Of a stretch of DNA of 34,106 bases, positions 8,194-15,964 are shown in pieces. Within the stretch, counting starts at the first letter, position 1, and each line of letters starts with the position of its first letter. The position numbers were made by a program, and so were the translations under genes. The stretch is from Candidatus Brevibacterium intestinavium. Lineage in GTDB: Bacteria > Actinomycetota > Actinomycetes > Actinomycetales > Brevibacteriaceae. The notes beneath the pieces are model-generated. The model was given only the letters and a program-made list of their open reading frames with translations. It was not told the origin of the DNA and searched no databases. Where the stretch lies: contig DWZN01000109.1 in assembly GCA_019117545.1 (NCBI GenBank), forward strand, positions 1-34,106. The letters run 5' to 3'.

Positions 8194-11100
8194 TCAACGG
8201 CGCGGATCCAGCCCCCAACCCCAGGCGAGCAGTTCGGCCAATGACACACTTTCGGCGTCACTGAGATCCGTGATCTGAGTCCGGCACGAATAGCCGTCGG
8301 CGAGCACCACCTGCAGGCGCGACTCATCCGCCCCCGCCTCGGCGGTCTGGGAACGTGCCTGTTCGGACCGCGTCCGGGCGGCGGCCTGCTTGCGCAGGGC
8401 GGGCAGCAGGGCCACCTCGGCGACGGCGACCGAGGTCTCATAGTGCCCCTGTTCGACGCCGAAGTTCCCGGCCAGCCCGCAGCACCCGCCGAGGAACTGG
8501 GAGGTGACCCCCGCCCTGGCCAGCAGCTCCTTGTCCGCGGCGTTGCCGAAGATCGACGACTGGTGGCAGTGCGGCTGGACGAGCGCTTCGACGCCGGACA
8601 GGTCGGGCAGTTCGGCACCGATGCTCAGCAGGTACTGGGCCAGAGTCTGCACGCGGTCGGCCACCCTCGCCGAGGCCTCATCGGCGACGAGCTTGGCCGA
8701 ATCGTCCTTGATCGTGGCGATGCAGGAGGGCTCGACGCCGACGATCGGCACATCGCCGGTGGCGTCCAGAGCCGTGATCGTCTCCGACAGGTTCGCCCGG
8801 GCGGCGTCGAGCTGACCGGTCGAGATCAGCGGCAGACCGCAGCACACGGTCTGATCGATCACCCGCACGCTCACCCCGGCGTGTTCGAGCACGGCCACGG
8901 CCGCGGCGAGGATGCGCGGGGCGAAGTGGTTCGACCAGGAATCGGCGAACAGGACGACCTCGTCCGTCTTCCGGGACCCGCCCGTCAGCGTTCCCGCCGA
9001 CGGTTCCCCCGCCTCGGCGGGCGGCGGGGTCTGTGACCGATTCGAGCGCGGACCCGCCTCGGCGGTGGTCGTCCACCACTTGCGGAAGGTCGTGACAGCG
9101 AACTGCGGGATCGACCGGCGGGCATCGATGCCGCCGATCCGCTTCGCCAGCTGCCCGAACCCGGGCAGCCGCGAGATCCGGTTGACCACCGGCGCCATGG
9201 GAGTCGACAGCCGAGCCAGCTGCGGAAGGAAGCCGAGGACGTAGTGCGCCATCGGCCGCAGCTTGCCCCGATACGACTGGTAGAGGACCTCGGCCTTGTA
9301 GGTGGACATGTCCGTCCCGGTCGGGCACTCGGTGCCGCAGGCCTTGCACGACAGGCACAGGTCGAGCGCCTCGTGGACCTCGGGGGAGTCCCACCGCGGT
9401 TCGAGCAGGTCTCCGGACACCATCTCCTGCAGCACCCGGGCGCGCCCCCTCGTCGAATGCCGCTCATCGCGGGTGGCCTGGTAGGACGGGCACATGATGT
9501 CGCCGGCCGCGGCCGTGTCCGCCCGGCACTTGCCGATCCCGGTGCACCGGTGCACCGCTGAGACGAAGCCGGCGGACTCGTCCTGGTAGGCCATGGCCAG
9601 CTTCCCGGGCAGCTCCTGGCGCAGGGGCAGCTGAGTCAGCCGGACGGATTCGTCGAGCGCGTCGGGATCGACGATGACGCCGGGATTGAGCAGATGCTGC
9701 GGGTCGAACAGGCGTTTGACCTGAGTGAACAGATCGAGCGCCGCGGGCGGGTACATGAGGCTGAGCAGCTCTGAGCGCGCCCGACCGTCCCCGTGCTCAC
9801 CGGAGACCGAACCGCCGTAGCGCGCCACGAGCTTGGTCGCCGCGACCATGAAGTCGCGCATCACCTGCTGCCCGTTCGGAGCCTCGAGCGGGAAGTCCAC
9901 ACGCATGTGCAGGCAGCCGTCACCGAAGTGTCCATAGGGGATGGCCCACAGGCCGTGCTCGTCGAGCAGGTCCATGAGGTCATGCAGATAATCGCCGAGG
10001 TGGTCGACCGGAACCGCCGAGTCCTCCCATCCGGCGTGGGCGTCGCGGCCGTCGGGGGTGCGGGAGACGAGGCCGGCGCCGTCGGCGCGGATCGCCCACA
10101 CCTCGGCGGCGGCCGCGGCGTCGAGGACCGCGGAGTCCAGCGACTTCGATTCGGAGATGAGCCGCTGGGTCTCGCGCTCGAGCTCGGGCTCGTCCTCACC
10201 GATGAGTTCGACGACGAGCCATCCGGCGCCTTCGGGCAGGGACGGGATCGCCTCGGCGCCCTTGGTGTCGATGACGCGGGCGAGCATGCGTGAGTCGAGG
10301 CCCTCGCAGGCGGCGACGGGGAAGTCCTTCAAAAGCGGAGCGTCGTGGGCGGCAGCGACCATGTCCTCGTAGCCGAGCACCACCGCCGAGGTGAAGCTCG
10401 GGTCCTTGACCAGGCGCATCTTCGCGGCCAGGACGATGCCCCAGGTGCCCTCGGTGCCGGCGAAGGCGCGCCGCAGATCGAAGCCGTTCTCCGGCAGCAG
10501 GGATTCGAGCCCGTACCCGGAGACCTGGCGGGAGAACGTGCCGAAGTGGGTCCGGACGGCTCCGAGATTCTTCGCGATCAGTTCGTGGAGTCGGGGGAAG
10601 GTCTCGGAGCTGTCCGTGTCATCGAGCGTGACGACGGTGCCGTCGACGAGCATGACCTTCAGCGCGAGGATGTTGTCGCCGGTGCGCCCGTAGCCCATGG
10701 CCCGAGGGCCGCAGGCGTTGTTGCCGATCATCCCGCCGATCGTGCAGCGGGTATGCGTGGACGGGTCGGGGCCGAAGCGCAGACCGTGCGGCTTGGCTCT
10801 CTTCTGCAGGTCGGCGTGGATGCAGCCGGCCTCGACCCAGGCCGACTGCTCGGCCGGGTCGAGATCGACGACGGCATTCATATGGCGGGAGAAGTCGATG
10901 ACGATGCCGCGGCCGATCGCGTTGCCGGCGATCGAGGTCCCGGCCCCGCGGCTGGTGATCGGCACCCCGAGGCGGCGGGCGATGGTGAGGATGCGACGCA
11001 CTTCGTCCTCGTCGTATGGGAAGGCGATCGCGGCGGGGACGAGTCGGAAGAGAGAGGCGTCGGAGGAGAAGGCGGCTCGCTCGGTGCCCTCGATGCTGAA

Positions 11101-11217
11101 GTCGCGGATGCCTGCGGCACGGAATTCGGCCGCGAGTGTGGTGGGCAGCGTCGTCGTGGACTCGTCATCATCGACGGTCGCCCGATTCGCGCCTGTGGGA
11201 TGGGCCATTGTCGTCAT
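8194..11217 (-). CDS. FAD-binding and Fe-S-binding 2-hydroxyacid oxidoreductase (GlcD/GlcF fusion; D-lactate or D-2-hydroxyglutarate dehydrogenase type)
   Basis: The protein has 1007 aa. Domains in order: FAD_binding_4 (PITSRGAGTSIAGNAIGRG, then HTRCTIGGMIGNNACGPRAMGYGRTGDN); FAD-oxidase C-terminal domain (GEHGDGRARSELL); two iron-sulfur clusters of cysteines (CTGIGKC and CLSCKACGTECPTGTD); and two CCG repeats (CCGLPL and CCGLAGNFG). Length and order match YdiJ-type D-2-hydroxyglutarate dehydrogenases and fused D-lactate dehydrogenases, which pass electrons to the respiratory chain; the substrate cannot be told from sequence. Two Ala/Glu/Gly-rich inserts (about nt 8980-9075 and 8335-8370) interrupt the C-terminal half and carry the recurrent decamer. 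ATG 11217 is chosen because CACAAT lies 6 bases upstream; the open frame continues to 11337 with no family-like sequence. No operon partner is evident. Confidence 0.9.
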   Translation of the reverse strand: MTTMAHPTGANRATVDDDESTTTLPTTLAAEFRAAGIRDFSIEGTERAAFSSDASLFRLVPAAIAFPYDEDEVRRILTIARRLGVPITSRGAGTSIAGNAIGRGIVIDFSRHMNAVVDLDPAEQSAWVEAGCIHADLQKRAKPHGLRFGPDPSTHTRCTIGGMIGNNACGPRAMGYGRTGDNILALKVMLVDGTVVTLDDTDSSETFPRLHELIAKNLGAVRTHFGTFSRQVSGYGLESLLPENGFDLRRAFAGTEGTWGIVLAAKMRLVKDPSFTSAVVLGYEDMVAAAHDAPLLKDFPVAACEGLDSRMLARVIDTKGAEAIPSLPEGAGWLVVELIGEDEPELERETQRLISESKSLDSAVLDAAAAAEVWAIRADGAGLVSRTPDGRDAHAGWEDSAVPVDHLGDYLHDLMDLLDEHGLWAIPYGHFGDGCLHMRVDFPLEAPNGQQVMRDFMVAATKLVARYGGSVSGEHGDGRARSELLSLMYPPAALDLFTQVKRLFDPQHLLNPGVIVDPDALDESVRLTQLPLRQELPGKLAMAYQDESAGFVSAVHRCTGIGKCRADTAAAGDIMCPSYQATRDERHSTRGRARVLQEMVSGDLLEPRWDSPEVHEALDLCLSCKACGTECPTGTDMSTYKAEVLYQSYRGKLRPMAHYVLGFLPQLARLSTPMAPVVNRISRLPGFGQLAKRIGGIDARRSIPQFAVTTFRKWWTTTAEAGPRSNRSQTPPPAEAGEPSAGTLTGGSRKTDEVVLFADSWSNHFAPRILAAAVAVLEHAGVSVRVIDQTVCCGLPLISTGQLDAARANLSETITALDATGDVPIVGVEPSCIATIKDDSAKLVADEASARVADRVQTLAQYLLSIGAELPDLSGVEALVQPHCHQSSIFGNAADKELLARAGVTSQFLGGCCGLAGNFGVEQGHYETSVAVAEVALLPALRKQAAARTRSEQARSQTAEAGADESRLQVVLADGYSCRTQITDLSDAESVSLAELLAWGWGLDPRR

Positions 11218-11223
11218 GTCCGC

Positions 11224-11229
11224 ATTGTG
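11224..11229 (-). promoter_or_regulatory. Possible leaderless -10 element for the FAD/Fe-S oxidase
   Basis: Minus-strand CACAAT ends 6 bases before the ATG at 11217. There is no ribosome site upstream of that ATG, which favours a leaderless start. It is weaker than the other cases because the first base is C. Confidence 0.35.
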
Positions 11230-11344
11230 CCACTTGGGTCGGCGGAGTATCGAGCCCTTCTCCCGGCCGTCCCGGGGCCCCGCGCTCGGCGACACTCGTG
11301 TTGAGCGCTGCGGGCCGTGCACAGTCATCCTCAACACCCGCGAA

Positions 11345-11361
11345 CGTTATCGATTCGTTAT
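11345..11361. repeat. Direct CGTTAT repeats, 11 bp apart
   Basis: CGTTAT occurs at 11345-11350 and 11356-11361, one helical turn apart, in the gap between the large oxidase and the small HTH gene. Such phasing is typical of tandem activator or response-regulator sites; no regulator can be named. Confidence 0.3.
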
Positions 11362-11417
11362 GAGACAAGCTCAGAACGGCGCCCAACGGTGCCATTGATT
11401 CCAATATCCGGGAATTC

Positions 11418-11446
11418 TTGGTGTATTGACATATTCGTGGTATCTA
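11418..11446 (+). promoter_or_regulatory. Promoter of the small HTH gene
   Basis: TTGGTG (11418-11423), a 17-base spacer, then TATCTA (11441-11446), in a stretch clearly richer in A/T than its surroundings. The octamer ATTCGTGG occurs at 11433-11440 and again at 11461-11468, before and after the -10 element, and may be a binding site. Confidence 0.45.
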
Positions 11447-11503
11447 ATGGGACTACACCAATTCGTGGCAACGGGCCACAGCACAAATGCAAGGGAAGAA
11501 ACC

Positions 11504-11758
11504 ATGTCGCGTCGAGCTCGTGAATTGACAGTTGATCAGACGGCATTAGTCGGTGTTGTCAGAAAGGTCGCTCGTCAGCGATCGAAAATCAACACGGACT
11601 ACGTGATGGCCATTCTGCGTGCGCGCGAAGAGGGGGCCACCTTCGGAGCGATCGCCGAGGCTGCCGGAACCTCCTCGCAGGCCGTGCAGGAGATCGTGCG
11701 CAGGCACGGACCGGTGAAGCGCAGCGAACCGAAGGCGGGAGTCGCAGACCCGGTCTGA
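11504..11758 (+). CDS. Small helix-turn-helix DNA-binding protein
   Basis: An 84-aa protein starting at ATG 11504 after AAGGGAAGAAACC. The frame is open back to 11426, but that part covers the promoter. The second half reads GATFGAIAEAAGTSSQAVQEIVRRHG, a good helix-turn-helix with the pattern of sigma-region-4-like or HTH_23 folds; the first half is basic and helical. No enzyme domain is present. It may be a small regulator or nucleoid-associated protein; I do not recognise the exact family. It stands alone, with a hairpin about 70 bp downstream, and its own AT-rich upstream region suggests autoregulation. Confidence 0.7.
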   Translation: MSRRARELTVDQTALVGVVRKVARQRSKINTDYVMAILRAREEGATFGAIAEAAGTSSQAVQEIVRRHGPVKRSEPKAGVADPV

Positions 11759-11827
11759 CCCCGAGGAGACGAGGTCGAACCGGTCTCGTCCGCTCTCTGG
11801 AGTGTTCGCCCTTCCCGCGACTGCCCG

Positions 11828-11862
11828 GGGCGGTGATCCATGAACGACATGGGTCACCGCCC
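11828..11862 (+). terminator. Rho-independent-type hairpin after the small HTH gene
   Basis: Left arm 11828-11842 (GGGCGGTGATCCATG) pairs with 11848-11862 through 15 bp including one G-U pair, around a 5-nt loop, followed by TTGTG. Confidence 0.75.
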
Positions 11863-12413
11863 TTGTGCGTTCCATGGGTGTTCGCCGACCGTTCGGTGGC
11901 CGATTTCCATCACTGTTCTATAACAAGAGATCTTATTGAGTGCTTAAAGCGCCCGATGGGTGCATAATCGCGCGGACGGGTTTGCGCAGCCGGCAGAGAA
12001 ACCTCGCTCCGAATGCGCGGATCCGTGCTCGTGAAAGTTCGGTTCCAGGCAATCGTGAACAGTATCCCCAGGCGTCCTCCGAGTGCGCTGAATTGTCGAA
12101 GAATCGTGGTCGTCAGCCGGCGTCGGGCGGCTTAGATACAAGAAGTACATACTCGGCGCAGTATTGCAGTCTTGTTACAGAGGCGGCCCGGGCGCTTGTG
12201 ACAGACGTGGTCCGGACGGCGGGGTGCCGCGGGGCCGCCGAGTGGCCGCCGGGCGGCCGGAGCGCCGCGAGAGTGCCGGGCGGCCGGTGGATCGCCGAAT
12301 GGCCGGAGAGCCGCAGGGCCGGGGAGTGGCCGGGGTGCCGCGGGGCCGGCGAGTGGTCGGGGTGCAGGCGTCCGCCCAGCAGACCGGTCCGCCGGTGTGG
12401 TGGCAGCGGTGTC
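11863..12413. other. Gene-poor region of 0.55 kb
   Basis: No convincing gene. The left part (11905-11970) is AT-rich. A small hairpin surrounds 12139-12174: CAAGA pairs with TCTTG outside, and ATACT with AGTAT inside. The right part is a G/C-only degenerate repeat cluster (see 12221-12356). A frame open over 11940-12416 translates to biased, Arg/Gly/Trp-rich peptide created by the repeats and has no ribosome site, so I do not call it. Confidence 0.6.
12221..12356. repeat. Degenerate GC-rich tandem repeats
   Basis: A 25-bp unit at 12221-12245 (begins GGGGTGCCGCGGGGCCG, ends CGAGTGG) recurs at 12332-12356 with a single mismatch, and two more degraded units lie between them. The array directly precedes the promoter of the phosphatase gene. 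Confidence 0.65.
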
Positions 12414-12419
12414 TAGAGT
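12414..12419 (+). promoter_or_regulatory. -10 element of a leaderless promoter for the IMPase-family gene
   Basis: TAGAGT lies 6 bases before ATG 12426, and there is no ribosome site in the gap, so a leaderless start is likely. Confidence 0.5.
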
Positions 12420-12425
12420 GGCGGT

Positions 12426-13421
12426 ATGAGTCCTGAGTCTGATTTCCTGCCCACTGAGATCGCCGATCTGCCTCTGCTGCGCGTCGCCTCTGACTTATCC
12501 GCCATGGCGTGGGAGCAGATGACCGCCTGGCGAGGATCCCTGGGTGCGAGCCTCGATGAGTCCGTGGTCGATACGAAGTCCTCGCCGAATGATCTGGTCA
12601 CTCTCGCCGATGCGCAGATCGAGTCCCTCGTTCGGGGCTTTCTGGCAGAGGTCAGGCCGAACGACCTCATGGTCGGAGAAGAGGGCGCGGCCGCTCTCGA
12701 CCCGGTCGAGTTCTTTCCGGAGGAGTTCCTGGCCGAACTCAGCTGCTTCGATCAGGAAGGCGGCAGGCTCGTCGAGCAGAGCGAGCCGGACTCGCGCCTC
12801 GAGTGGCACGTCGACCCGATCGACGGGACTGTCAACTATGTCCGCGGCATCGAACACCATGCCTTCTCCGTCGGTGTCTGCCTCCCCGCGCCGGACGGTT
12901 CGCAGGAGGCCGGGGGAGAGGCTGCCGGGGGAGAGGAGGCACCCGCTGGGCGGCCCGACCGGCGACGCTGGCTGTTCGGTCTGGTGGCCTCTCCCGGCCT
13001 GAATGCGACGTGGCTCGGCGCTGAAGGACTCGGCTCGTATCGCGTCGAGGGTCGCGTGGGCTCCGAATCGCTTCCGGCGCAGCGTCTGCACGGAACACCC
13101 GCCGGACTGTCCGGACGTCTGCTCGCCACGGGGTTCGCCTATACCGGCAGCAATCGCGGGCCGCAGCTGGCGAAACTCGAGAACCTGATGGACGGCTACG
13201 ACGACATCCGCCGCTGCGGGGCCGCCTCCGTGGATCTGTGCATGGTGGCCGAGGGCAAGGTCAACAGCTATGCCGAACGCGGACTGGGGATCTACGACTA
13301 TGCCGGCGGAGCGATCATCGCCGAGGAAGCCGGCATCAAGGTCGTGCGCGGAGGCGGAGGCGGACCGACCGCCGCGGCCGCCACCCAGGCCGAGGTCGAA
13401 CGACTCATCGCTGCGATCTGA
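12426..13421 (+). CDS. Inositol monophosphatase-family phosphatase
   Basis: A 331-aa Mg2+-dependent phosphatase of the IMPase/FBPase/HisN superfamily. Metal-binding motifs are MVGEEGAA and DPIDGTVNY, with the two catalytic aspartates at about residues 130 and 133. A late motif RRCGAASVDLCMVAEGKVNSY precedes YDYAGGAIIAEEAG, equivalent to the WD-x-AAG motif of the family. Members dephosphorylate inositol phosphate, histidinol phosphate or PAP; the substrate here is not resolved. A Gly/Glu/Ala-rich insert follows the first strand after the metal site (about nt 12895-12960). The family usually has about 260-280 residues, and this insert explains part of the excess. It stands alone, with a leaderless-type promoter and a downstream hairpin. 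Confidence 0.85.
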   Translation: MSPESDFLPTEIADLPLLRVASDLSAMAWEQMTAWRGSLGASLDESVVDTKSSPNDLVTLADAQIESLVRGFLAEVRPNDLMVGEEGAAALDPVEFFPEEFLAELSCFDQEGGRLVEQSEPDSRLEWHVDPIDGTVNYVRGIEHHAFSVGVCLPAPDGSQEAGGEAAGGEEAPAGRPDRRRWLFGLVASPGLNATWLGAEGLGSYRVEGRVGSESLPAQRLHGTPAGLSGRLLATGFAYTGSNRGPQLAKLENLMDGYDDIRRCGAASVDLCMVAEGKVNSYAERGLGIYDYAGGAIIAEEAGIKVVRGGGGGPTAAAATQAEVERLIAAI

Positions 13422-13462
13422 AGCCTGTCCTCCAGCGGCCCTGTGAGGGCTTGAGGGCAGTC

Positions 13463-13485
13463 GGGCCGGTCGACTGACCGGGCCC
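13463..13485 (+). terminator. Hairpin downstream of the IMPase-family gene
   Basis: GGGCCGGTC (13463-13471) pairs with GACCGGGCCC (13476-13485) with one bulged G around a 4-nt loop, 41 bp after the stop codon. No U-tract. Confidence 0.55.
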
Positions 13486-13600
13486 AGACCGGTGCCCGCC
13501 CCTCCAGGGCTCCGGCCCGTGCGGAGGTACCGCCCTCCCAGGGCTCCGGCTCGCGCGGAGACGCCGGCCCGCGTTCACCTGCGCCCGCTGCCTCGGGCCG

Positions 13601-13640
13601 CGCCTCTGCAAGCCGGACCGCGCCTCTGCAAGCCGGACTG
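13601..13640. repeat. 20-bp tandem duplication
   Basis: CGCCTCTGCAAGCCGGACCG (13601-13620) is followed directly by a copy with one change (13621-13640). Confidence 0.85.
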
Positions 13641-13705
13641 CGGCCGTTCGCCTGCGCTTTCGATCACAACCGCAGTGAATGTGACGTGGATAACGAAACA
13701 CTTTT

Positions 13706-13738
13706 TTGACTTTATTTATGAAGCCTAGGCTAAGCTAA
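13706..13738 (+). promoter_or_regulatory. Iron-regulated promoter: -35 and IdeR/DtxR box
   Basis: TTGACT at 13706-13711 is followed by the 19-mer GAAGCCTAGGCTAAGCTAA (13720-13738). That 19-mer matches 13 of 19 positions of the classical DtxR/IdeR box (TTAGGTTAGCCTAACCTAA) by my alignment. A TAAGCT -10-like element (13731-13736) lies within it. An iron-bound repressor here would switch the importer off in iron-replete cells. Confidence 0.75.
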
Positions 13739-13794
13739 TCGCCAGAGTGTGTACATGCTTCTCCAACCCGAAGATTGCAGGAAGTAGGTTCCCT

Positions 13795-14787
13795 ATGGTT
13801 TCGTCACGTCTACAGCTCAGCGCTCTGGCCGGCGTCTTTGCCCTCACCCTGGCGGGCTGCGGCTCGTCCGGCTCCGATGAGAGCCAGGCCAGCGCCGAAG
13901 GCTCCGGCAGCACCATCGAGGTCGAGGACAACAACGGCACACAGACCGTCGCCAGCCCTCCCGAGTCCGTCGTCGCCAATGACAACCGCACCTTCGAGAC
14001 TCTCGACACCTGGGGCGTCGAGCTCAGTGCCGGTGCCGTCTCGCTCATGCCCGACGACCTCAGCTACACCGAGGACGACTCGATCCTCGACCTCGGCTCC
14101 CACCGCGAGCCCGACCTCGAGAAGGTCGTCGAGGCCGAGCCCGACCTCATCGTCAACGGCCAGCGCTTCTCCCAGTACCACGACGACCTGGCCAAGCTGG
14201 CGCCGGACGCGACCATCCTCGAACTCGATCCTCGCGACGATGAGGACTTCGACGAGGAGCTCAAGCGCCAGACGACCGTCCTCGGCGAGGTCTTCGACAA
14301 GCAGGACGAGGCGAATGAGCTCATCGAGGACTTCGACGCCTCGATCGAGCGCGCCCGCAAGGCCTACAACGGCGAGGACAAGGCCATGGGGCTGATCACT
14401 TCGGCCGGTGACATCGGCTACTCCGCGCCCTCGGTCGGCCGGACCGTCGGACCGGTCTTCGACATCCTCGATCTGAACCCGGCCCTCGAGGTCGAAGAAA
14501 GCAGTGAGGACCACCAGGGCGACGACGTCTCGGTCGAGGCCATCGCCGATTCGAACCCCGAGCTCATGATCGTCATGGACCGTGACGCCTCCTTCGCCCC
14601 CGAGGACCGCGACGAGGGCTCGGCCCCCGCAGCAGAGGTCCTCGAGGACTCGGAAGCGCTGAAGAACGTTCCCGCGATCGAGGACGACAACATCGTCTAC
14701 TTCCCCGAGGACACCTACCTCAATGAGGGAATCCAGACCTACACCGAGTTCTTCAACACCTTCGCTGACAAGCTCGAAGACAAGTAA
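13795..14787 (+). CDS. Siderophore ABC transporter substrate-binding lipoprotein
   Basis: A 330-aa FatB/CeuE/YclQ-type binding protein. The signal peptide ends in the lipobox LAGC with the lipidated cysteine at residue 22, so it is anchored on the outer face of the membrane. Class III binding-protein features follow: ASPPESVVANDNRTFETLDTWGVEL, then LEKVVEAEPDLIVNGQRFSQYHDDLAKLAP. The start at ATG 13795 follows AGGAAGTAGG; a frame open to 13747 covers the promoter. It is the first gene of a four-gene importer behind an iron box, so the ligand is probably a catecholate, citrate or related ferric siderophore. It is strongly acidic, as extracytoplasmic actinobacterial proteins often are. Confidence 0.93.
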   Translation: MVSSRLQLSALAGVFALTLAGCGSSGSDESQASAEGSGSTIEVEDNNGTQTVASPPESVVANDNRTFETLDTWGVELSAGAVSLMPDDLSYTEDDSILDLGSHREPDLEKVVEAEPDLIVNGQRFSQYHDDLAKLAPDATILELDPRDDEDFDEELKRQTTVLGEVFDKQDEANELIEDFDASIERARKAYNGEDKAMGLITSAGDIGYSAPSVGRTVGPVFDILDLNPALEVEESSEDHQGDDVSVEAIADSNPELMIVMDRDASFAPEDRDEGSAPAAEVLEDSEALKNVPAIEDDNIVYFPEDTYLNEGIQTYTEFFNTFADKLEDK

Positions 14788-14802
14788 GGTCCGCACCAGC
14801 GC

Positions 14803-15963
14803 ATGACACGAGCACTACGCCGCACTGCCGGCACCGGTCAACCCGGTGCCGGCAGTCGCACGTCCATCACCGAATCGGCCGACCGATCAGCGCCTCCAGC
14901 CGAAGACGGATCCCGCACCTCCGGCGCCCTTGCCGCACCGGGGGTTCGGCGGGGCCGGCCCGCCGGGCGCAGAGCCGGCGAAACCGACGCCGGGGAACCC
15001 GCCTCGGCGCTGGTGGGGCAGCTGCTGAACTGGAAGTTCCTGCTCAGCGTCCTCGGTGTCCTGGCCCTGCTCGCCGCCTCGCTGCTGACCGGTGTCTACG
15101 ACATCTTCGGCGGTGACGGCGGGGCGGAGATGTTCCAGATCACCCGTGTCCCGCGCACCATCGCCCTCGTCCTTGCGGGCGCGGCGATGGCGATGTGCGG
15201 GCTCGTCATGCAGCTGCTGACTCAGAACCGCTTCGTCGAACCGACGACGACGGGTACGACGGAATGGGCCGGGCTCGGTCTCATGCTCACCGTCATCGTC
15301 TATCCCGACGCCTCGATCCTCGCGCGGATGATCGGAGCGATCATCGCCGCGTTCATCGGCACCATCATCTTCTTCCTCTTCCTCCGCCGCGTCTCGCTCA
15401 AGTCCTCGCTCATCGTGCCGATCATCGGCATCATGCTCGGAGCGGTGGTCGGGGCGATCTCGACCTTCGTGGCCGTCCAGACGGACATGCTCCAGAGCCT
15501 GGGCATCTGGTTCGCCGGCAGCTTCACCTCGATCCTGCGCGGACAGTACGAGGTGCTGTGGATCGTCGCCCTCGTCGTCGTCGCCGTGTTCGTCACCGCC
15601 GACCGCTTCACCGTCGCCGGCCTGGGCAAGGAGATCGCGACGAACGTCGGCCTCAACTACAACCGGATCATCCTCATCGGCACGATCCTCGTGGCCATCG
15701 CCACGGGAGTCGTCACCGTCGTCGTCGGCAACCTGCCGTTCCTCGGACTCATCGTGCCAAACATCGTGTCGATGCTGCGCGGCGACGATCTGCGCAGCAA
15801 CCTGCCGTGGGTGTGTCTGCTGGGCATCGCGATCGTCACGGTCTGCGATCTCATCGGCCGCATCATCGTCATGCCGTTCGAGGTGCCGGTGTCTCTCATC
15901 CTCGGAGTCGTCGGTGCCGCAGTGTTCGTCGCTCTCCTCATGCGTGCACGGAAGAAGGGCTGA
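14803..15963 (+). CDS. Siderophore ABC transporter permease (FecCD family), first subunit
   Basis: A 386-aa protein. Residues 1-75 are hydrophilic, Ala/Gly/Arg-rich and not conserved in the family. Membrane helices follow from FLLSVLGVLALLAASLLTGVYDIF, with roughly nine in all. The conserved stretch RVPRTIALVLAGAAMAMCGLVMQLLTQNRFVEPTTTGTTEWAGLG and the cytoplasmic-loop region LPFLGLIVPNIV identify a FatD/YclN-type FecCD permease. It follows the binding protein by 15 bp. A start downstream of ATG 14803 would remove the unusual N-terminus, but I see no ribosome site that decides the matter. Confidence 0.9.
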   Translation: MTRALRRTAGTGQPGAGSRTSITESADRSAPPAEDGSRTSGALAAPGVRRGRPAGRRAGETDAGEPASALVGQLLNWKFLLSVLGVLALLAASLLTGVYDIFGGDGGAEMFQITRVPRTIALVLAGAAMAMCGLVMQLLTQNRFVEPTTTGTTEWAGLGLMLTVIVYPDASILARMIGAIIAAFIGTIIFFLFLRRVSLKSSLIVPIIGIMLGAVVGAISTFVAVQTDMLQSLGIWFAGSFTSILRGQYEVLWIVALVVVAVFVTADRFTVAGLGKEIATNVGLNYNRIILIGTILVAIATGVVTVVVGNLPFLGLIVPNIVSMLRGDDLRSNLPWVCLLGIAIVTVCDLIGRIIVMPFEVPVSLILGVVGAAVFVALLMRARKKG

Positions 15964-15964
15964 G

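Larger units (their letters stand above)
13422..13705. other. Intergenic region between the phosphatase and the siderophore importer
   Basis: No gene seen. It contains a hairpin near the left end (13463-13485), two imperfect roughly 37-bp units rich in CTCCAGGGCTCCGG (13500-13565), and a 20-bp tandem pair at 13601-13640. It then turns AT-rich into the importer promoter. Confidence 0.6.

Noticed and set aside
10345..11304. Plus-strand frame of 319 codons opposite the FAD/Fe-S oxidase
   Set aside because: It is opposite the well-supported FAD domain; its composition is that of a shadow frame.
11940..12416. 158-codon frame in the gene-poor region
   Set aside because: The second half is produced by the GC-rich repeats, there is no ribosome site, and the peptide is Arg/Gly/Trp-biased.
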